Below, piece by piece: positions 34,831 through 46,525 of a DNA stretch of 64,000 nt; positions within the stretch are counted from its first letter, which is position 1; each line of letters begins with the position of its first letter. The translations under genes were made by a program, and so were the position numbers. The stretch is from Phaseolus vulgaris (taxonomy: Eukaryota > Streptophyta > Magnoliopsida > Fabales > Fabaceae), in NCBI RefSeq assembly GCF_000499845.2, contig NC_023751.2, positions 27,885,862 through 27,949,861 on the forward strand, written 5' to 3'. The notes under the pieces are model-generated. The model was not told where the DNA came from and did no database searches. It worked only from the letters and a program-made list of their open reading frames with translations.

Positions 34831-36094
34831 ATGAGAAAGATGAGAAGCAACCGTTCAAGTCCAGTTGTGCCAGTTGCTACTGAAGGCGCCATGACCATGG
34901 CGCAGATGATGAAGATCATGCGTGGACTGCCGGCGAATGTGGAGGCCTCGCGCGTAGAGCAAGCGAAGATGCATGAAGACCTGGTTGCCTCTCAGGCCAG
35001 TAATGAAGAGCTCAGTAAAGTGACTGAGGAGCTGCGTCAAGCTCTTCAAGAGCAGAGAGGACGCCCAGTCGCTGAAGAGGTCGCCCCATCGTCGCCACCT
35101 CGCGTTTTCCCTATGCCGTTTGCTCAGGCGATCACAGACACGCCTATCCCTGCGAGCGTGGTACCCGTGAAGGCTTCCTTCACCGGCATGGAGGACCCTG
35201 AGGCACATCTCACCACGTTCCACATGCAGATGATGCTGTCAGAAGGCTCGGATGCTGTATTGCAAAATGTTTGTGAGCACGCTCCATGGAACAGCGCTGG
35301 AATGGTTTTTGAGCTTTCCTACAGGTCACATAACTAATTTCCAGCAGTTTTCGAAGCTTTTCGTCGAGTAGTACATTGTGAACAAGGCGCCACCTAGGGT
35401 GTCTTATGACCTGTTCGACATAAGGCAATACTAGGGAGAGTCCCTCAGGGACTATCTGAATCGTTTTGGAGCACAAATGGTCCGCTCGCCTGCGAAAGAG
35501 GAGGAGATGTTGGTGTACGCCTTCAAAAAGGGCGTGCTGTCGGGACCTTTCTGTGAGGCGTTGATCAGGGCACACCCTGCCACGTTTGCTGAGGTTAGGC
35601 GACTTGCGGTGGCCCACATCACCGACGAGAGTGAAGTCGCCGAGAAGAGGGGGAGCGTGGCCCCTGCTAGGCCACGCGCCCAGACCAGGATCCAGCCACA
35701 GAGGGTGCTGGAGGCAGCGGCGGCCAAGAGGGATCAAAGGACTCGCCATCCTTATGATCAAAGGAAAAACAAGGGCAGGGACCCAGGGCGCCCCAGGGAG
35801 TACAACTACCCGCCAAAGCATAAGTTTGTCATGGGGTTGGCGGATCTGATCGCCATCCCCAACATAGCAGCCAGGCTCAAGGCACCTGAGAAAGTGGGCG
35901 ACAAGGTGTTAGGACCAAAACCAGACGCCTGGTGCGAGTTCCACCAGAGTTTTGGTGACACCGTCGATTCGTGTTTGGCACTGGGGTACCAGCTCGACGA
36001 CCTGGTCAAGAGGGGTTTCTTGAATGATTACCTGCTGGACAGGAGGACGGGGGGCGCGTTGAGCTCCCAGCCGGCAGGTGGTGAGGCTCAGTAG
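34831..36094 (+). pseudogene. Tat gag, broken
   Basis: ATG at 34831 (MRKMRSNRSS). A coiled N-terminal half (LRQALQEQRGR) is followed by the gag core beginning PVKASFTGMEDPEAHL (about 35165). A frameshift near 35260 and stops near 35370 and 35430 break the core, which resumes (ESLRDYLNRFGAQMV, about 35440; PRE...PPKHKFVMGLADL, about 35800) and contains WCEFHQSFGDTVDSC (about 35930), the Cys/His cluster of Tat gags. TAG at 36092 then separates it from the protease, where related elements appear to read on. Confidence 0.85.
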
Positions 36095-36926
36095 CATGAG
36101 ATGCCCACTCATGGAGAGATCCACACCATCGCAGGAGGTTTCTCGGGTGGTGGATGCACCGCATCACAGAGGAAGAAGTATGCAAGGTCTGTGATGACGG
36201 TGGACATGTTCGAAGACCACTCGCCAGATGTGGACATTACGTTCACAAGAGAGGATCTCAGGGACGTTGTGCCTCATGACAACGATCCCATAGTTATCTC
36301 GCTTGTCACAGCGGGGAGGAAGGTCCACAGGGTACTGGTGGACCATGGAAGCTCGGCAGATGTGATGTTCTGGCTGACTTTCACACAGCTGCAACTACCC
36401 CTTGACCAGCTGAGGCCCTCTGGAGGGTGCTTGTATGGGTTCGCTGGTGATCAGGTGGAGGTTAGGGGGGGTACATCGAGTTAAGAACTACATTCAAGGA
36501 TGAGGCGGGCTCGAGGACGGAGAAATCAAGTACCTCGTCGTGAATGCTCCCTCAGCATATAACATTCTGTTGGGAAGACCAACACTCAACAGAATAGGAG
36601 CTGTGCCCTCGACCAGGCACATGAAGGTGAAGCTACCGTCTATGGAGGGGGTGGTGATCACCATCAAATCTGACCAGAAGGAAGCGAAGAAGTGCTATGA
36701 GAATAGCCTGAAGAATAAGAGGTCAGTAAGTTACATCACGACCACCCCGCCTCCCGGTGTGAAGCCCAGGTCGACGTCGGTGGAGGAGACCGCCAGTAGC
36801 GATGTCGTCATGGTAGATGCCGAAGCAACGGAGGAGAACGCCGATCAGGAAGAAGAGGCAAGGAACCGCCCAGAGGAAGCGAGGGAACTGGGAATCGCCA
36901 GGGCGGTGATCGCTAGGGAAACTTGA
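36095..36926 (+). pseudogene. Tat aspartic protease region, frameshifted
   Basis: Starts with HTIAGGFSGGG (about 36125), a hallmark just before the Tat protease. The active site is VDHGSSADVMF (about 36340). A frameshift near 36475 interrupts it; it resumes with SAYNILLGRPTLNRIGA (about 36550). An acidic linker (36780-36890) follows, and the frame ends at TGA 36924. Compare LVDQGSS in the element at 1-3708. Confidence 0.85.
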
Positions 36927-38336
36927 CCCAAACCCGTCGAGGAGTGGCTCGAAAGGGAGATCGGGGGAAAGGTCTTCAAGCTGGGGAGATCTTTGGAGGC
37001 TGAACTCCAAGACCAGATCGCCAAGGTGATAGAGCGGCATCTGGATGCTTTTGCATGGTCTGCTTCAGACATGCCGGGAATCGACCCCAACTTCTTGTGC
37101 CATCACCTAGTAATGGACAACCAGGTCAGACCAGTGCGACAGAGAATAAGGAAGTTTAACGAGGAGAGGAGGCAGGCGATCAGGGATGAAACACAGAAGC
37201 TCCTCGCCGCAGGCCATATCAGGGAAGTCCAGTACCCTGAGTGGTTGGCCAATGTCGTGCTGGTGAAGAAAAGCAATGGGAAGTGGCGCATGTGCGTCGA
37301 CTTCACTGACCTAAACAAGGCTTGCCCAAAGGACTCGTATCCTTTGCCAAGCATAGACGCCCTGGTTGACAGTGCTGCAGGGTGTAAGTTGCTGAGTTTT
37401 CTGGATGCCTTCTCGGGGTACAACCAGATAAAAATGCATCCTATGGATGAAGAGAAGACCGCCTTCATGACCGAGAGATCGTGCTACTGCTACAAGGTGA
37501 TGCCCTTTGGGCTGAAGAACGCGGGGGCCACGTACCAAAGATTGATGGATAGGGTACTTGCACCAATGCTGGGAAGGAATGTGCAAGCGTAAGTGGATGA
37601 TATGGTCGTGACCTCGCCGGAAACGAGCAAGCACGTTGCGGACCTGGAGGAGTTGTTCACCACAATCGCCAAATTCAGGTTAAAGCTGAACCCCGAGAAG
37701 TGCATTTTTGGCGTGGAGGCAGGGAAGTTCTTGGGATTCCTCTTAACTGAAAGAGGAATAGAGGCAAATCCTGATAAGTGTGCTGTCATCTTGGCAATGA
37801 GGAGCCCGGCTACCGTGAAGGAGGTGCAGCAACTTACAGGTCGGATGGCCGCCCTGTTTCGTTTCGTGTCGGCTAGCGAAGAGAAAGGCCATCCGTATTT
37901 CCAGTGTTTAAGGCGAAACAATAAGTTTGCCTGGACGAAGGAGTGTAAAGAGGCCTTCGTCAAGCTTAAAGAGTACTTGGCGAGCCCGCCGGTTTTGTGC
38001 AAACCGTTGGTGGGAACCCCTATCAGGTTGTATTTTGCTATGACTGAGAGGGCTGTGAGTGCGGTGCTCGCCCAAGACAAAGACCAGGCTCAGAAGCCTA
38101 TTTATTTCGACAGCAAGGTGTTGCAAGGCCCGGAGGTGAGGTATCAGGCCTTGGAAAAAGCTGCACTGGCTGTGGTATTTTCGGCGAGGAGGTTGTGCCA
38201 CTATTTTCACAGTTTTACAATACTGGTGATGACCGACTTGCCCATCCAAAAGGTCCTGAAGAAGCCTGATGTAGCTGGAAGGATGGTGAAATGGGCGGTG
38301 GAGCTGTCGGAGTTCGACATCAAGTATGAGCTCTGA
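36927..38336 (+). pseudogene. Tat reverse transcriptase and RNase H, two stops
   Basis: Contains MPGIDPNF, the fingers (RMCVDFTDLNKACPKDSYPL, about 37290) and DAFSGYNQI (about 37405). The catalytic YVDDM has its Tyr codon changed to TAA at 37590-37592, leaving VDDM. Palm and thumb continue to LNPEKCIFGVEAGKFLGF, then RNase H (PIRLYFAMTERAVSAVLAQ ... YFDSKVLQGPEVRYQALEK). It ends at TGA 38334-38336 (CGA to TGA probable), with the frame continuing into the next domain. Confidence 0.9.
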
Positions 38337-39143
38337 GGACCGATCAAGGGGCAAGTTTTTGCCGATTTCGTGGTCGAGCTCTCGTCAGAGGCAGCACGAG
38401 TTAAAGGAGATGGTTTTCGTTGGGTGCTCTTGGTGGACGGATCGTCGAACCAGCAGGTAGCGGTGCTGGAGTCATCCTGGAAGGGCCCAACGGCGTGCCG
38501 ATAGAACAGTCCCTGAGGTTTGCCTTCAAAGCCAACAACAATCAAGCAGAGTATGAGGCGTTGATCGCCGGAATCTTGCTGGCCAAGGAGATGGGAGCTA
38601 GGGTGTTGATGGCTAAGAGTGACTCGTTGTTGGTTATGGGACAAGTAACAGGCGAGTTCCAGGCCAAGGATCCACAAATGGCGGCTTACTTAGAGTACGT
38701 GCAGGAATTGAAGGGTTCCTTTGTCTCGTTTGAAGTAGTGCATGTGCCCAGAGAGCAGAATGCCCGAGCAGACTTGCTAGCTAAGCTTGCCAGTTCGGGC
38801 AAGGGGGGTAGGCAGAGGACGGTGATCCAAGAAACCCTGAAGACGCCTAGGGCATTTGTGGCAGATCACCTGATTCTTCAAATAAGCAAGTCGACGGAGA
38901 AAGCGGCAAGGTGTCACAGGTCTTTGACTCAGGAGACCTTGAGATCGCCAAGAATAAGAGCATGTCGGGGGGAGAGGGTGAACATGACGCAGGTCTGTGC
39001 CACGCATGAGCCAGACACATGGATAACCCAGTACTAGCGTTGCCTGGTAGATGGCCTTCTCCCGCTGGATCCGATGGAGGCTAGGAAGATAAAGAAGAAC
39101 TCCAGCAAGTTCACAATGATTGATGGCGAGTTGTATAGGTTTG
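38337..39143 (+). pseudogene. Second, archaeal-type RNase H (aRH) of Tat element
   Basis: Catalytic acidic residues are visible in order: D of LVDGSSNQQ (about 38432), E of NNQAEYEALIAG, D of AKSDSLLVMGQ and D of NARADLLAKLAS. A duplicated RNase H at this place is known only in the Tat clade among plant Ty3 elements. A one-base shift after NQQ (near 38460) and a stop at 39036 break the frame. The region ends in the integrase N-terminal lead (TMIDGELYRF), where the solo LTR is inserted. Confidence 0.87.
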
Positions 39144-40213
39144 TGATGTGATTCCACTAGCACAATTAGAATGGTTCTTGACATTCTTAGGAATCATCTT
39201 GAGTTGGTTAAGAGCTAGGCACTTTATCATAGAAATGGATCAAGGTTCTATGAACAAGAACTCACCAAAACTAGTGCCAAAACACAAACTCATATAGAAG
39301 ATCCAGTTATTGTCAAATTGAACCAACAAAAAGAGGTAAAACTTAAATCCACCGAATAGAATTGGAAGGGAAGCAAATTGAACCGAGCAAAATGTAAAAG
39401 AAAGGCATAGAACTGAAATTACTTGCTGGAAAAAGAAAAGAACCGAACCAAACACAATTTAGAATAAGAACAGCTGCTGGAAAACTTAAAAACCGAACCA
39501 AAAAACAGCAAAGAAACAAGCTAAGACAAGGAATTAACAAAGAAGAAAGGAAGGAGAAGAGAATTGCTCATGAAGATGGATGTATGATGAATGATCACGC
39601 CTCTAGAAGTGTGGTTGCTCCTAGATGAATGTGCTGCCGCCACTTGAGGACACCATGGATCCTTCAAGATAAGACTAGAGAAGATGGCTCAAAAGCTCTC
39701 CAATGCTCACTCCAAATTTGAGTATAATTTCTTTAGATAAATTCCAATCTGAAATTTACAAAGAGAGCACCTCTATTTATAGCCTAAGGTGCTGAAATGT
39801 AAGCTACACAAATTCAAAAACTCCCTCCTAAAAAGCTTCTAGAATTTGCGCCTAAAACAAAGCATGAGGAAGGTGTGATCCCTTCTCTCACTTTGGCACC
39901 TCCTTATTTACTCCTACACCTATCTACTAACACACCCCCCCTAAGACTCTTAACTAAAGACTAAAAGATGCTTTAACAATAGAGGTTTCTAATGTTTCCC
40001 TCTAAGCACCTTCAACAATATTCTTTATTATTTAATACTTGGCCTTGCCCTTCATAGGATGGACTTCGGTTTGGGCTTGGGCTTTGGGCTTGGACCTCTC
40101 TTTATTTTATGTCTTCTTTTAATTTTGAGAAGACTACAAGGAAGAACTTCAAGTGTGATGGTGAATTGCCTCTTCCTTCATTAATAAAAACCTCCTTTAC
40201 TTGACTCTCATCA
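39144..40213 (-). mobile_element. Solo LTR of chromovirus-like family in Tat element
   Basis: The 1070-bp solo LTR reads TGATGAGAGTCAAG...GAATCACATCA on the minus strand, with perfect duplication GTTTG (39139-39143 and 40214-40218). It is related to the LTR 56437-57421 and the solo LTR 61422-62474. A minus-strand TATA (GGCTATAAATAGAGG) lies at 39771-39785. It was formed by recombination between the two LTRs of a former full element. Confidence 0.9.
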
Positions 40214-40229
40214 GTTTGGGTTCACACAC

Positions 40230-41328
40230 TGATAAGTGTCTAATTTCATTAATATTTCATATTAAAATATAGGCACTTATGAGGATTTATTGCTAATTTA
40301 CATATAAAATAATCCCTAATTTATGAATTTATACCTTTTTACATTTTTTATGATCTTTATTTGAATAAGAGTATTTTATTCCCAAATTTGGTGTTAATTG
40401 CAGATTTCTAAGGAAGATTGGAGATTTGGATTAAAGATGAATGATTTGAGCTAAAAAGATAAAGATAGAAGGTCCCAGAATGGAAAAAGATGCAAAGGAA
40501 GATTGGGCCTTTTTTTATGTTTTATCATTTAGCCCGTTAGCACGACACAATAAACAACCTAACCCTAGAAAACTAGGATAAATAGAGGGCTAGAGGCTCA
40601 ACCTTAGGGTGCCAGATTGAGAGGAAAACACCATAGAGTGAATTGTAACCCAATTGGGAGAATGGAAGGTGATAGAAGTATGCGTGGCTAATTCTACCCT
40701 TTGGGATTGGGAGTAATCTGCTCAAACTCTTATGTATTGAGGTGATATTTTATATATTAATATTCAGTTCTTGATTGATTATTGGTATTGTTGTTTTACT
40801 TTTAATTTTCCGTGACAAATTGAGAATCTTAAATCTGACCGGGAGGTATTTTTAGGGTTCGGACTTAAACAATAATATTTAACATATTTGAGTGCTAGGA
40901 ATAGACTTGAAATGTTAATTGCTATTAAATGTCTGAGCTTCGTTGTAAGTTGTTCTTATAATTATGCGAGGGATCGATAGTTAGGGGACATTCTTAAGGA
41001 TTTTATATGCGAGGAATCGATATAAATGATTTTTATACGGGCATCAATTTCAATCAAAGAACTTAATATTGACATGCTAATCAAAATACTTGAGAATGAG
41101 AGAGATGAAACTAATCCTTATTTTTCCAATTGAAACAACTAATTCTTTGTTTGTTTTCTTATTGATCAGTGCCAACACAATTAATTCAAAACTCTTTTAA
41201 TTGTTCTGTTTTTATATTTAGCGATTATTGTACTCGATAATTCACTGTTCCTTGTGGGATCGATATCCGTCCTTAGGGACAATTATTACTTCTGACAAAC
41301 GCGGTGCACTTGCCGTAAAAAGTCATCA
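40230..41328 (+). repeat. 5' LTR of Athila-like element
   Basis: TGATAAGTGTC...AAAGTCATCA, 1099 bp, with a TATA-like GGATAAATAG at about 40577. Most differences from the 3' LTR are transitions. Confidence 0.93.
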
Positions 41329-41334
41329 AGTTTT

Positions 41335-41352
41335 TGGCGCCGTTGTCGGGGT
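41335..41352 (+). other. Primer binding site (tRNA-Asp type)
   Basis: TGGCGCCGTTGTCGGGGT has two changes from the perfect tRNA-Asp complement at 8998. Confidence 0.8.
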
Positions 41353-42061
41353 ACAGATTTGATTTCCTAAATATTGTAAATATTTTATTTTTTTTATTTG
41401 TTTTGATTTTGTTTATTTTATTAAAATTAGATTTGATTTGATTTTAGTATAGATTTGCTGTTTAAAAAAAAAGAAAGTTGTTGATTTTATATTATTTTTT
41501 TTCTTTTCTTTACGTTATTTAATTTAGTTTATTTTTATTTTATTTTATTTTGATTTTGTTTTATTATATTTTATTTTAGTTTTTTTAGGATTAGTTTAGG
41601 TAGTTTTATTTATGTTTACGTAACTGTTATTTATTTATTTTAATTATATTTTATTATTAGTTTTAATTTTTATTTCTTCGTAAGCTAGTTAGTTAGAATA
41701 TTAGTTGTTTACAATTATAGTTTTCAATTTTTTTTTTAACTTTATTTTATTTTATTTCTAGTATTTATTTTATTTTTTATTTTTTTTAGTACGTTATTTT
41801 TTGTTTTTAGAGTTTTCTTTTATTCTGTTTTTAGTTTTTATTTTATCTATATTTTTTTTTGTATATTTTTGTTAATTTTCTCTTAACGTCATTTCAGTGT
41901 TTTATTTTTGTTTTTTGTTTTATTTATTTATTTATTTATTTTATTTTACATATTTTGTTTTTATTTTTATCTTCAAATTTATTTTATTTTATTCTTTTTA
42001 AAGAAAAAAAAAAGTTCTCTGTTTTTTTCTCTCCACTAATATGTTTTAGGAAGAAAGCAAC
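41353..42061 (+). other. T/A-rich leader of Athila-like element
   Basis: Low-complexity leader (TTTATTTT runs) of the same type as 9020-10020, without coding potential. Confidence 0.7.
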
Positions 42062-43462
42062 ATGACAGAACAGCAAACACCACCTACTAAGAAGACACTT
42101 GGAGATTATGTCATGTACCAAGGACCAAGACATTTTTCTAGTATTGCAATACCTACTACTATCAAGGCCTTGGAAATAAATCCCGATTTTCTCACTCTCA
42201 TCCGTGCCTATCAATTTACAGCAATAGAACGTGAGGATCCATATTCACATTTGGATACATTTTATGAATTGGTAGGAATAATGGGTTTTCAATCAGGTGA
42301 TCTTGAAAATGTTTATATGCGCTTGTTTTCTTTTTCATTGGCAGGAAAGGCTAAGGAATGGCTCAAATCACTTCCAAATCAGAGCCTCACTAGCTGGACG
42401 GATGTAGAGGAAAAATTTTTGCAAAGATTTTTTCCAATTTCTCGCTACATCAAAGCAAAGTCTGAAATCTCTATATTCAGACAAGGAGCAAATGAAGTCT
42501 TTTGTGATACATGGGAAAGATTTAAGATGATATTGAGAAAATGCCCAAATCATGGGTTTGAAGATATTTCTCAACTGAGCATATTCCTGAATGGTCTCAG
42601 ATCTGACATAAAGATGCTCCTAGATGCTGCAGCTGGTGGCACAATGATGGCCCTTGATGTAGAACAAGTGACAATAATTATTGATGCATTGGCATCAACT
42701 GATTATAAAGCCCAACATGATGGACAAGATCTTCAGAATAAAGGGTTGTTAGAAAATGCACTGTTAGCTAAAAATAAGATTCTGACACAGCAGATTGAGC
42801 AACTAACTGCACAAATGGCTAAATTGCCCCAACAATTATATGTTGTTCATTCATCTCAAAGCCAAAGTCAGTCAATCAGGTGTGATTTTTGTGGAGGTGT
42901 TCATCCTAATGGTCACTGTTTTTATCAGAACAATTCACCTGAAGTTGAGGATCCATCCATGCTTGAAAGAATGAATAAAGTTGAAGACGCTCTGACAAAG
43001 ATTGTGAGCGCGCAGGACAATATTGTGAGAGCGCAGGACAATAGCATGGCCATGATTAGGAGTATAGAGATCCAGATGAGACAGCTGACCAAACAAATTG
43101 CACAAATTGCGGAGGAACAAAGTGGCCAATTTTCAGTCAATAGGCAAACCAATTCAAAAGAGCATTGCGATAATGTAGTGGCTGAAAAAGAAGAAAAAGA
43201 TGAGATAGAGGGGAAGAGAGATGAGAAAGAGAGAAGTGAGGAGGAAAAAATAAAGAAGAAAAGTGAAAATAAGGAGAGAGGAGTTTTTGAAAAAGATTTA
43301 TCATATCCTCATTCTCCTTCAAAAAGCGAGAACGAAAGAAAATTCTTTGATAAATTGCTCCCTAAAAATTATTTTGCAGGAAATCTGAAGCAAGATTCAA
43401 CATTTGAGAGATTTCTGAAGAATAGGAGCTATATTGAAGAGAGAAATAGAGTTGGAGGCTAG
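42062..43462 (+). CDS. Athila-like gag, 466 residues
   Basis: ATG at 42062 (MTEQQTPPTKKTLGDYVMYQ). The gag core includes SHLDTFYELVGIMGF, GKAKEWLKSLPNQSLTSW and FLQRFFPISRYIKAKSEI (residues about 60-140). A Cys/His knuckle CDFCGGVHPNGHC lies at about residue 277, followed by coiled-coil heptads with a duplicated QDNIVRAQDN segment and a Lys/Glu-rich tail. The frame is open to TAG at 43460. It is the only near-intact protein of this element and could package RNA in trans if expressed; the other enzymes would have to come from a related element (inference). Confidence 0.9.
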   Translation: MTEQQTPPTKKTLGDYVMYQGPRHFSSIAIPTTIKALEINPDFLTLIRAYQFTAIEREDPYSHLDTFYELVGIMGFQSGDLENVYMRLFSFSLAGKAKEWLKSLPNQSLTSWTDVEEKFLQRFFPISRYIKAKSEISIFRQGANEVFCDTWERFKMILRKCPNHGFEDISQLSIFLNGLRSDIKMLLDAAAGGTMMALDVEQVTIIIDALASTDYKAQHDGQDLQNKGLLENALLAKNKILTQQIEQLTAQMAKLPQQLYVVHSSQSQSQSIRCDFCGGVHPNGHCFYQNNSPEVEDPSMLERMNKVEDALTKIVSAQDNIVRAQDNSMAMIRSIEIQMRQLTKQIAQIAEEQSGQFSVNRQTNSKEHCDNVVAEKEEKDEIEGKRDEKERSEEEKIKKKSENKERGVFEKDLSYPHSPSKSENERKFFDKLLPKNYFAGNLKQDSTFERFLKNRSYIEERNRVGG

Positions 43463-43718
43463 ATGCAGTATCATGACTCAAAGGGACTTGCTTCAAAATT
43501 CTACGAACTTAGGAGGTTTTAATCTTCCCGTGTCTATAGGTGTTTTATCTGTGGACAAGGCTGCACTGTATTTAGGTGATTTGGAGGTTCAACCCACCAA
43601 GATGCAGTTGGCAAAAAGATCCATCAAAGATCCTTATCGTGTGGTTGAAGATGTTCTTGTAACGAGGAAGAATGCATACAACATGATGCAACAAAGAGAG
43701 TTGTCCATCTTGAAATAA
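43434..43718 (+). pseudogene. Protease remnant of Athila-like element
   Basis: Overlaps the gag end in another frame. It contains IELEARCSIMTQRDL and GDLEVQPTKMQLA ... RSIKDPYRVVEDVLV, which are the flanks of the Athila-type protease. The D-x-G-A/S centre is missing (KAALYLGDL instead). The sequence then passes at once into the 3' non-coding region. Confidence 0.72.
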
Positions 43719-45416
43719 ACAGGCGTCAAGCTAGATGACGTTAAACGAGCGCTTACTAGGAGGCAACCCAGTCCACATTTTAGTTTTATGTTGTTTTATT
43801 ACCTTTGCTGATTTTATTTAAAATAAAAAATAAAAAATAAAAGTAAATAAGAATAATAAAAAAAATCCTATATGCCTCCTAATCATTTTGCAGGTTATGT
43901 ATTTTTGACCTGGGGACAGGTTCTATTATTCAGGGGGGCAGATCCAACAAATGAAACAAGACTGTAGATAAAAATTTTAACAAAATGCTGGATGACTTCT
44001 TAAGAATAGAGGATTGAACAAAAATATGGTTTTATCTCTCTAATTCTCTTTTCTTTTCAGTTATTTGGATTTTTTCTTATTTTATTTATTTTATTGTTCG
44101 GTTATTTTGTTTTCTGTTTATTTGCTTATTTGTTTGGTTTGTTTTTATTGCTTATTTTGAATAAATTTCCTGTTTTATTAGTTTGGTAATTTTAAGTCTT
44201 GAATTATCTTTCTTGACTAAATTTCAGTTTTAATTTGTTTGTTTTCTAGTTTATTTTTTTTCAAATTAAAAAGAACTAGAATATTAATTTTGAATTGTGG
44301 AAAAAAGAATTTGTGTTTAAATATTAAATAGTGAGATGAATTAGACACAGGTTAGAAAAGAAAATATGATTGAATCCCTATTCAAATGTAGTTCAAATAT
44401 GATACATGAAAATTTAACAGGATGATTGATTAGGACAGATAATGACAAGACAAAAAGGAATGAGACCATTTAAACCAAGTGAGTGTGTGAACCTTAAACA
44501 GTTTTTTTGAGAGTTTTACTGATGAATTGACAGTTGTGGTTGCTTAATTTTTATTTTTGTTGCATCATAAAAGAGCATGAAGATGATTGAGGCATTTGTT
44601 TGTGTTAATTAGGAGCCAGGGCCAAAAAGCCAACCTTTATATTAGAATTCCATTTTTTTATATCCCCTTTGGGCCAAGAATTTTTTTTTGTTAGTATTGC
44701 ACCTTAACCTTTATTGATATAATTTTCTACCCTTTAGCATGTCTAAGGAAGGAGAACATAGATGCAATACATATAGAAAAGGGAATGGTTGGTTCTGATT
44801 TTGAAAGTTCAAAAAGTTGAAAATAGGAAGAATCTTTTCCTATTATTGAAAACAAAACAAAAAAGTAAGAGAAACCGAAGAAGAAAAAGAAATAAAAAAA
44901 AAGAAAGATAGAAAAAAATTTCATGAAAATCATGAAAAGAAAGAAAATGAGGAAAAAGGTGACATCGAAAGAAAGTGGTAATTAGATAACATATGTTCTC
45001 TATAATTGAATTGTAGGTATGTTCTTCTTCTTTAAGATGTGCATTTTGTTATCTAAGAAAAACCAATATTTTTTGGAAGCCCAGCCTCATTACAACCCTG
45101 GAAAAGACCTCAAGATTCATGTTTCTAATATGTTTGTGATTTGAAGATGAAATGAAAAGCAACTGTGATTTGTTATGATTCAGTGAAAATAGAGAGAAAC
45201 ACTTACCCGTGAGCATGAGAAGATATTCCTTGATGAATTGTCATTTATTTGTTTTGATTTGATCCTGGAAATTGATTGTGTCTATAATTTTCTATATTTT
45301 GAATTTGGAAGCATCATAATTTTCTAATTTGATCTTTTGTTTAGTGAATTAAGCTGTTTGATATTTAAATTCAAATATATTCATTTACTTTGCTTGAGGG
45401 CAAGCAAGATTCTAAG
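43719..45416 (+). other. 3' non-coding region of Athila-like element
   Basis: Begins with a conserved post-pol stretch (GACGTTAAACGAGCGC ... GGAGGCAACCCAG, 43735-43772). No gene recognised. 43900-44537 is the counterpart of the inverted right arm at 10094-10680. Purine-rich near 44830-44960. Confidence 0.65.
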
Positions 45417-45426
45417 TTGGGGAGAG
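45417..45426 (+). other. Polypurine tract of Athila-like element
   Basis: TTGGGGAGAG abuts the 3' LTR. Confidence 0.8.
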
Positions 45427-46525
45427 TGATAAGTGTCTAATTTCAGTAATATTTCATATTAAAATATAGGCACTTATGAGGATTTATTGCTAATTTACAT
45501 ATAAAATAATCCCTAATTTATGAATTTATACCTTTTTACATTTTTTATGATCTTTATTTGAATAAGAGTATTTTATTCCCAAATTTGGTGTTAATTGCAG
45601 ATTTCTAAGGAAGATTGGAGATTTGGATTAAAGATGAATGATTTGAGCTAAAAAGATAAAGATAGAAGGTCCCAGAATGGAAAAAGATTAAAAGGAAGAT
45701 TGGGCCTTTTTTTATGTTTTATCATTTAGCCCGTTAGCACGACACAATAAACAACCTAACCCTAGAAAACTAGGATAAATAGAGGGCTAGAGGCTCAACC
45801 TTAGGGTGCCAGATTGAGAGGAAAACACCATAGAGTGAATTGTAACCCAATTGGGAGAATGGAAGGTGATAGAAGTATGCGTGGCTAATTCTACCCTTTG
45901 GGATTGGGAGTAATCTGCTCAAACTCTTATGTATTGAGGTGATATTTTATATATTAATATTCAGTTCTTGATTGATTATTGGTATTGTTGTTTTACTTTT
46001 AATTCTCCGTGACAAATTGAGAATCTTAAATCTGACCGGGAGGTATTTTTAGGGTTCGGACCTAAACAACAATACTTAACATATTTGAGTGCTAGGAATA
46101 GACTTGAAATGTTAATTGCTATTAAACGTCTGAGCTTCGTTCTAAGTTGTTCTTATAAGTATGCGAGGGATCGATAGTTAGGGAACATTCTTAAGGATTT
46201 TATATGCGAGGAATCGATATAAATGATTTTTATACGGGCATCAATTTCAATCAAAGAACTTAATATTGACATGCTAATCAAAATACTTGAGAATGAGAGA
46301 GATGAAACTAATCCTTATTTTTCCAATTGAAACAACTAATTCTTTGTTTGTTTTCTTATTGATCAGTGCCAACACAATTAATTCAAAACTCTTTTAATTG
46401 TTCTGTTTTTATATTTAGCGATTATTGTACTCGATAATTCACTGTTCCTTGTGGGATCGATATCCGTCCTTAGGGACAATTATTACTTCTAACAAACGCG
46501 GTGCACTTGCCGTAAAAAGTCATCA
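45427..46525 (+). repeat. 3' LTR of Athila-like element
   Basis: 1099 bp, TGATAAGTGTC...AAAGTCATCA, followed at once by the interrupted Tat integrase. Confidence 0.93.

Larger units (their letters stand above)
40230..46525 (+). mobile_element. Athila-like Ty3 element, gag-only (pol deleted)
   Basis: 6296 bp with two 1099-bp LTRs that differ by about a dozen bases by eye, a tRNA-Asp-type primer site, a nearly complete gag, a protease remnant and a polypurine tract. Reverse transcriptase, RNase H and integrase are absent. The flanks are Tat coding sequence on both sides (GFTH before, PLLECV after), but the 5-base flanks CACAC and TGTTT do not match. Confidence 0.9.

Noticed and set aside
34138..34920. 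Several short open frames in the Tat LTR and leader
   Set aside because: Overlapping on both strands, no domains, within LTR or leader.
35210..38677. Long minus-strand open frames opposite Tat gag and pol
   Set aside because: Shadows of GC-rich coding sequence; translations show no family resemblance, while the plus strand has clear retroelement motifs.
39240..39540. Hydrophobic minus-strand open frames
   Set aside because: They lie wholly in a solo LTR with known borders and target duplication.
40225..40229. CACAC as a target duplication of the Athila-like element
   Set aside because: The other side reads TGTTT; no shift of one or two bases makes them agree.
42925..43322. Minus-strand open frames opposite Athila-like gag
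   Set aside because: Shadows of the gag frame; Ser/Phe-rich complement of a Lys/Glu-rich tail.
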